From Halorubrum ruber (lineage in GTDB: Archaea > Halobacteriota > Halobacteria > Halobacteriales > Haloferacaceae), in the NCBI RefSeq assembly GCF_018228765.1, contig NZ_CP073695.1, positions 2,465,218-2,529,217 on the forward strand: 64,000 bases of DNA, written 5' to 3'. Below, in pieces: positions 62,238-64,000 of the stretch (position 1 is its first letter; each line of letters starts with the position of its first letter). The notes below the pieces were generated by a model, which saw only the letters and a program-made list of their open reading frames with translations, did no database searches and had not been told where the DNA came from. The translations under genes and the position numbers were made by a program.

Positions 62238-63854
62238 ATGACCACCGAGTCCGCGCTCGCCGACGGGGTCCGGGAGGCGCTTTCGGTCGACGCCGAGGCG
62301 TTCGCCGAGCGCGCGGCCGAGGAGGCCGAGATCGTCAAACAGGAGCTCCACGACGGCTCCTTCGACAACCACCAGTCGATCGTCGGCTTCGAGTACGAGT
62401 TCTACGCGGTCGGCGACGGGCGGTGGAGCGAGGAGTCGCGGGCGGGCGAGTACGCGCTGATGCGCGTCCCCCGCCGGATGCTGGAGCTGATGGGGTTCGA
62501 GAAGGAGCTGGGGCTCCACAACGCCGAGATGTCGACGAGCCCGCAGCCCCTCTCCGACCACGGCCTCCGCGCACAGCTCGCCGAGGTCCGCGCGCGCTTA
62601 GAGGCCGCCGAAAACACCGCCGGCGTGGAGGGAATGCGGCTCGTCTCCGACGGGCTCTGGACCATCCCGCCGGCGGGCGAGACCGCCCGCGGCTACCTCA
62701 CCGACAGCGTCGAGGTCGACGGGGTCACCGTCGCGGTCAACATGAGCGACTCCGTCCGCTACCACGCGATGGCGAACGCGGCCAGCGACGAGGAGGCCGA
62801 CGGCGCAGAGCCGGGCGACGGGGGCGAGACCCCGACCGAGCCGACCGGGGGCGCCGACGTCGAACTCTCTGCCCCGGGCGTGTCGCTGGCGGCGGACACG
62901 GTGATGCCCGAGAGCCTCATCACGTCGATCCAGCCGCACTACCAGGTGGCGCACGCCGAGACGCTGCCGCGGCACTTCCGCTACGCGCTCCGGATCGCCG
63001 GGCCACTCTTAGCGCTCGGCGTCAACTCCCCGTTCTTCCCGCCGGACCTGTACGACGACGGCTGGGACGGCGAGCGCGTCCTCGACGAGGGGGCGACCGA
63101 GAACCGCGTCCACGTGTTCGAGTCCGTCCTCAACGCGCGGACCGACGCGGACAAGGTCCGGTTCCCGCGCGACTTCCGCGATGTCGAGACCGCGGTCGAC
63201 CGCATCGCGGGCGACGAGACGCTGATCCCGATGCCCGACCCGGGCGGCAGCGACCGCTTCGACGACGAGTTCGCGACGTTCCGGACCAAGCATGGGAGCT
63301 ACTGGCGCTGGGTCCGGCCCGTCTTCGAGGGGGCGAGCCGCTCCGCCGCCAACGCCCGGATCGAGTTCCGCCCGATTCCCGGTCAGCCCACGGTCCGCGA
63401 CTCCATCGCGTTCCAGGGAGCGTTCGCCGGGCTGATGCAGGCGCTCGCGCAGCACGAACACCCGGTCATCGGGCTCGACTGGGAGACCGCCCGCGATAAC
63501 TTCTACGCCGCCGTGGCCGACGGGCTCGACGCCGACATGGAGTGGATCGGCCGCGACGGGGAGCGGACGACGGACACGGACACGCTGTACGCCGACCTCC
63601 TCGACCACGCCGAGGCGGGGCTCCGGACCGCCGGCTGCGCCGACGACGAGGCCGCCGAGTGGATCGCGCCGCTGCGCTGGCGCGTCGCGAACCGCACGAC
63701 GCCGGCGAGCTGGAAGCGCGACCGCGTCCGCGCCCGGCTCGACGACGGCGACGACTTCGCGACCGCGGTCCACGACACCCAGCGCGAGTACATCCGCCAG
63801 CAGGCGGACACCCTCATCGACGGCGGCTTCTCGGCGTGGACGGGCGATTCCTGA
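62238..63854 (+). CDS. Glutamate-cysteine ligase (GCS2)-like protein
   Basis: This 538-residue protein resembles the GCS2/YbdK group of glutamine-synthetase-fold ligases. It has IVGFEYEFYAVGDG near the N-terminus (acidic metal ligands), LHNAEMSTSPQPLSDHGL, ESLITSIQPHYQVAHAET and ARIEFRPIPGQPTVRDSI. Haloarchaea make gamma-glutamylcysteine as their main thiol, so a GshA role is possible. The acidic insertion near 190-215 and the length set it apart from classic GshA. Another peptide ligase function is possible. Confidence 0.6.
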   Translation: MTTESALADGVREALSVDAEAFAERAAEEAEIVKQELHDGSFDNHQSIVGFEYEFYAVGDGRWSEESRAGEYALMRVPRRMLELMGFEKELGLHNAEMSTSPQPLSDHGLRAQLAEVRARLEAAENTAGVEGMRLVSDGLWTIPPAGETARGYLTDSVEVDGVTVAVNMSDSVRYHAMANAASDEEADGAEPGDGGETPTEPTGGADVELSAPGVSLAADTVMPESLITSIQPHYQVAHAETLPRHFRYALRIAGPLLALGVNSPFFPPDLYDDGWDGERVLDEGATENRVHVFESVLNARTDADKVRFPRDFRDVETAVDRIAGDETLIPMPDPGGSDRFDDEFATFRTKHGSYWRWVRPVFEGASRSAANARIEFRPIPGQPTVRDSIAFQGAFAGLMQALAQHEHPVIGLDWETARDNFYAAVADGLDADMEWIGRDGERTTDTDTLYADLLDHAEAGLRTAGCADDEAAEWIAPLRWRVANRTTPASWKRDRVRARLDDGDDFATAVHDTQREYIRQQADTLIDGGFSAWTGDS

Positions 63855-63920
63855 CGGGGAGACCGGTTCCGCGCGACCGCAACACAGTACAGTTATCGGC
63901 CCGCCGCGTCATCCGTCGGT

Positions 63921-64000
63921 ATGGACGATGACGATCTGATCGCCGCGGCGCGCGAGGCCTTGGAGGCCGCCCACGTTCCGTACTCCGAGTACCGCGTCGG
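63921..64000 (+). CDS. cdd: Cytidine deaminase (5' end, cut by window edge)
   Basis: Only 26 residues are seen: MDDDDLIAAAREALEAAHVP then YSEYRVG, which is the N-terminal helix and PYSxYxVG motif of cytidine deaminases. The zinc site lies beyond the window. GTTATCGGCC lies about 25 bases before the ATG. Confidence 0.75.
   Translation, partial: MDDDDLIAAAREALEAAHVPYSEYRV

Overview
The window is a high-GC chromosomal segment of a haloarchaeon, most like Halorubrum. The reasons are acidic proteins rich in Asp/Glu, many leaderless genes with a TATA-like box 25-32 bases before the start codon, extensive ATGA/GTGA gene overlaps, and haloarchaeal marker families: a split nuoJ and fused nuoCD, a PINA-type PIN-ATPase-KH protein, archaeal AlaS, Gar1, SRP19 and an archaeal 7S (SRP) RNA. 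The gene content is mostly ordinary core metabolism. Genus is inferred from general resemblance, not from a search.

Layout. 1-6650: a cut-off CheY-like regulator, an AbrB-PhoU regulator, small conserved proteins, a SRPBCC protein and nitrilase pair, a presenilin-like membrane protease and a PUA protein. 6743-12309: a very large HTH-STAND-TPR ATPase divergent from an aldehyde-dehydrogenase-like protein that lacks the catalytic cysteine. 12340-20638: HD and HAD hydrolases, then a complete succinylase-type diaminopimelate/lysine operon (dapA-dapB-dapD-lysA-dapF-dapE-like). 20664-27043: NYN protein, AI-2E-type transporter, a noncanonical tubulin-like protein with an internally duplicated neighbour, and purK and purE split by an antisense HicAB toxin-antitoxin module. 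27834-38208: an eleven-gene complex I operon (nuoA,B,CD,H,I,J1,J2,K,L,M,N) without the NADH-oxidising NuoEFG part. 38347-41110: zinc-ribbon protein, gar1-srp19 and a histidine kinase. 41344-47772: alaS, an alpha/beta-hydrolase-fold protein without the nucleophile serine, a glutamine amidotransferase and PINA. 47917-54125: citrate synthase, a geranylgeranyl-reductase-like protein, 2-oxoacid:ferredoxin oxidoreductase korAB and a flavin oxidoreductase. 54221-64000: aldo/keto reductase, small proteins, SRP RNA, GNAT, ATP-dependent DNA ligase, MBL-fold protein, a glutamate-cysteine-ligase-like protein and the start of a cytidine deaminase.

The most unusual content lies in three long non-coding stretches (5147-6141, 27044-27833, 56687-57845). 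They hold five copies of a roughly 300-base dispersed repeat. Conserved linkers are separated by two hairpins whose arms differ in sequence between copies but stay complementary, including 19-base-pair stems. That compensatory pattern points to a selected secondary structure (RNA or cruciform). Two of the copies sit inside about 600-base elements whose ends resemble IS6-family termini. Between these two elements the core is inverted relative to the ends, and each element is followed immediately by a second copy facing the other way. A 57-base tandem repeat derived from the start of the same repeat precedes the copy upstream of the nuo operon.

Five genes (PUA protein, dapF, dapE-like, zinc-ribbon protein, citrate synthase) are each broken by the loss of single bases, six in all, every time in a short G or C run. 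Because two of the five are core metabolic genes and the lesion is always the same kind, systematic base-calling or assembly error is more likely than real decay; these reading frames should be read as intact after correction.
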